Source of the DNA: Schistosoma haematobium
Taxonomy: Eukaryota; Platyhelminthes; Trematoda; Strigeidida; Schistosomatidae
Direction of reading: 5' to 3'
NCBI RefSeq assembly: GCF_000699445.3
Contig: NC_067196.1
Coordinates: 80,590,364-80,654,363, forward strand
Length of the DNA stretch: 64,000 nt
Under the pieces are notes generated by a model. The model had not been told where the DNA came from, made no database searches, and worked only from the letters and a program-made list of their open reading frames with translations. The position numbers were made by a program, and so were the translations under genes. Position 1 is the stretch's first letter, and every line of letters begins with the position of its first letter. Positions 61,942 to 64,000 of this stretch are shown here, piece after piece.

Positions 61942-62949
61942 TAAGTTGCCTGATATGTCTGATAACAATTGATAATATGATACACAGTTTAATGGATCAT
62001 AAGATGCATACATTTTGAATGTGATCTATTCACGTAATCGAGAAACTATACTAACTCAATCTATCTTCAGTGGTTAAATAAACATACTGCAGTTTATAAA
62101 CTGGAAGTTCTATTAGATATATGTGAATATACTTCTAATGTCTGTGATAGCTTCATATAGTGAAACGATAAGTAGTTCAGGTTATCTGAAATATTTGGGC
62201 GTTGATTCCAATAGGTTGGTTAGTGCTAGATAATTGCATAGAAGTTCCACAGTCACAGAATATGTGCATTGTATACATCACCTCTGAAGGTGTGTCAATG
62301 AAGATCCAACCTATCAATACATAATTGTCATTGAAATATTCTCCACGTTATGATTTAATGACTCACACTCATGATCCTCTTCTACAGTAGCTGTGCACTA
62401 AATACGACTCGAAAATTACCTAATATTACATATCAACTATCTGTTTCGATAATTGTTTCCTACTAGATATATTCACTAGCAACGAGAAACGATAATGATA
62501 TTACCCATCCTGAAACACACCTATATGACGAGATATAAAGAGAAAACACTCTCGGTCTTCTGCACGAATAACTGTTTATTTCAATTGTTTACTAATAATG
62601 AAGATGTTTCATTTTCGATTTTGAAACACTACCACAGATAAAATTACCACACACAAGAGCACACACTGACAATAATATGATAGTGGATCAACCAGTACAA
62701 AATACAATGTGGAAACACAATCTCAGTAATACTAATATTTATTCTGTTCTGTTTTGTGGTCTTCATTCAAACTGTATATTATTCTGTGTTGGTTCTTATG
62801 AAGATGAATTCGGGAATTGATGAGTACTAGAGAAAATCGTGTTTTTGAAGATGATTGAGTTGAGTTGTGTGCAGAATGATCAGATGTGTATTACAATGTT
62901 TGATTTAGTTTCTGGTGATATTTCTCTTGAATTTTCGGTTTCCTCGAAA

Positions 62950-63028
62950 TTAACCGGATTTGAATAGAAGAAACGCATTATCTCCAAGATAAAAGTAGAT
63001 GAAATGTTTGGTTTCATGCGTCACATAA
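62950..63028 (-). pseudogene. Second copy of the last dynein light chain exon
   Basis: The minus strand has acceptor cattcattgcag, then a 79-base exon completing [20 protein letters not shown] and LLFKSG with a stop. It is exactly as long as 47717-47795 and mirrored with it. No first exon is visible in the about 970 bases left in the window upstream of it on the minus strand, where the known gene has a 208-base intron. It is either an orphan exon left by the duplication or part of a gene with a longer intron whose first exon lies beyond 64000. The exon itself is undamaged. Confidence 0.75.
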
Positions 63029-63095
63029 CTGCAATGAATAAAGGGAATTGAAAAACCAGTTAGCAACATATAAGCAAATTTCAGAACAAGAAAAT

Positions 63096-64000
63096 CTTAC
63101 GAACTTCATTTGAATCCACCAATTCAGCACATGAAATTCCTCAGTATTCATAGAATTGCAAATTCAGATTACCGATCCGTCAAAATATATAGTTTGAATT
63201 ACTTGAGGATTGGATTGAGAAGTATAAGAAATCAAGATGTCACTGTTGATTAGTGCTTAGTGGTTTTCATTGTTTATCTTTTCTATTTAACTGTCTGTCA
63301 TTCAACTAAGTCTGATTTGTAATTGTTACTCTGAGGACCACTTCACAATTCATGAATGAATTACTAAATCCAACACTGATGATGCTTTTGATTCCTACGT
63401 CCAGTCAAACTGACATCTGTGTTTTCATCGAACGTTTTGCAACTACACTAACTTGACGTAAACTGTCCTTGACTTGGATATTATATTTATAAACAGAGTC
63501 AATTACTGAATTAATGCAGATATAAAAGACTTTAACATTAAACATGGAAGTATCATCTGATTGATCAGACAGACATAATGTTCATTTAAAATCAGACTGT
63601 TCATTTATAGAGAGAATTTAAATGTTATATTGAGTTTCACGACATCGAGAGGGATCTCTTCTTAGGTGTAGATCAAATTGTTCTCTTCGTAGGTGTAGTT
63701 CAAATTGTTCTCTACCATCTACACTTTTTTAGTGTTTTTTTTATTTCTCAGTGATTTTGAGGATCATTTGATGAATTGAATGAAACTAACATAATCCTGT
63801 TAAAAGCTCGTAGTTGGTGATCCTTTCTTGTCCTCGAATGCATACGACGGAACTGCGAACCGTTTATTTTGGTGACACAAGTACGTAAGTGTATATGTGA
63901 AAAAAAAATGCATTACATAAATGTGACAGAAAACATAGTTAAATGAATACTGCCCAATCACATATATACCATTGACTTCCAATAAAGTTACATAATTCCT
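63096..64000. other. No gene seen
   Basis: AT-rich DNA beyond arm A. I searched it on the minus strand for a first exon of the dynein light chain copy and found none. Confidence 0.45.

Larger units (their letters stand above)
60315..61944 (+). mobile_element. LTR-gag element inserted in right arm A
   Basis: Comparison with the left arm places the insertion between gaacaattc (ends 60314) and gttgcctga (from about 61945); about a dozen arm bases are missing at the site. Inside are the eroded end of a 5' LTR (about 60330-60445), gag (60450-61506), a polypurine tract gggggaggatag and a 395-base 3' LTR (61547-61941). There is no pol. LTR plus gag with no room for pol suggests a non-autonomous element or a uniformly deleted derivative. 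It broke the mirror copy of the 49366-49593 frame. Confidence 0.8.
57903..63095 (-). repeat. Inverted duplication A, right arm (5.2 kb)
   Basis: Partner of 47655-53910. It lacks three left-arm segments and carries one extra, the LTR/gag element at 60315-61944. Junctions of the missing segments show only 2-base overlaps, for example at 60098 (gtagtc then ttgaactg), as expected for end-joined deletions. Confidence 0.9.

Overview
The window is AT-rich eukaryotic DNA with short exons in long introns and dense retroelement relics. I assign it to a blood fluke (genus Schistosoma) with high confidence, without naming a species. The reasons are a compact LC8-type dynein light chain gene with one 208-bp intron, tRNA-headed SINEs of the Sm-alpha kind that carry hammerhead-ribozyme relics, RTE-clade retrotransposons with short tandem-repeat tails, and a Merlin (ISXO2-like) transposase remnant. 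Little of the window is host coding sequence.

Layout. 1-17.8 kb is the body of a minus-strand multi-exon gene that I could assemble from splice sites. It has at least five exons (17590-17462, 13792-13625, 12233-12172, 8374-8319, 4305-4205) whose reading phases agree across every junction. I do not recognise the protein. Its introns hold RTE fragments, a Merlin remnant, SINEs and fold-back repeats. 17.8-43.5 kb is repeat-rich. It contains a nearly intact 3.9-kb RTE element (20639-24575) with a 12-bp target-site duplication, three further damaged RTE copies, and an inverted duplication (called B) whose left parts lie at 19.8-29.3 kb and right arm at 41.5-43.5 kb. 43.5-64 kb is dominated by two more inverted duplications. 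C pairs 43.9-44.7 kb with 56.9-57.7 kb. A pairs 47.7-53.9 kb with 57.9-63.1 kb. Around and inside these sit remnants of an LTR element in which I see LTRs and gag but no pol.

Genes. The dynein light chain gene (47315-47795, plus strand) is complete and sits at the outer edge of arm A. A second copy of its last exon (62950-63028, minus strand) lies at the mirrored position. The two copies are nearly identical except for a tight cluster of changes in the C-terminal strand region.

How it fits together. The arms of A, B and C are near-identical wherever they align, by eye about 99% in the stretches I compared, but are interrupted by arm-specific insertions and deletions. This looks like an ampliconic, palindrome-rich region that was duplicated recently or is being homogenised by gene conversion. 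Retroelements have landed in single arms afterwards, so one arm preserves the empty site of the other. Alignment statements were made by eye; boundaries marked approximate may move by tens of bases.
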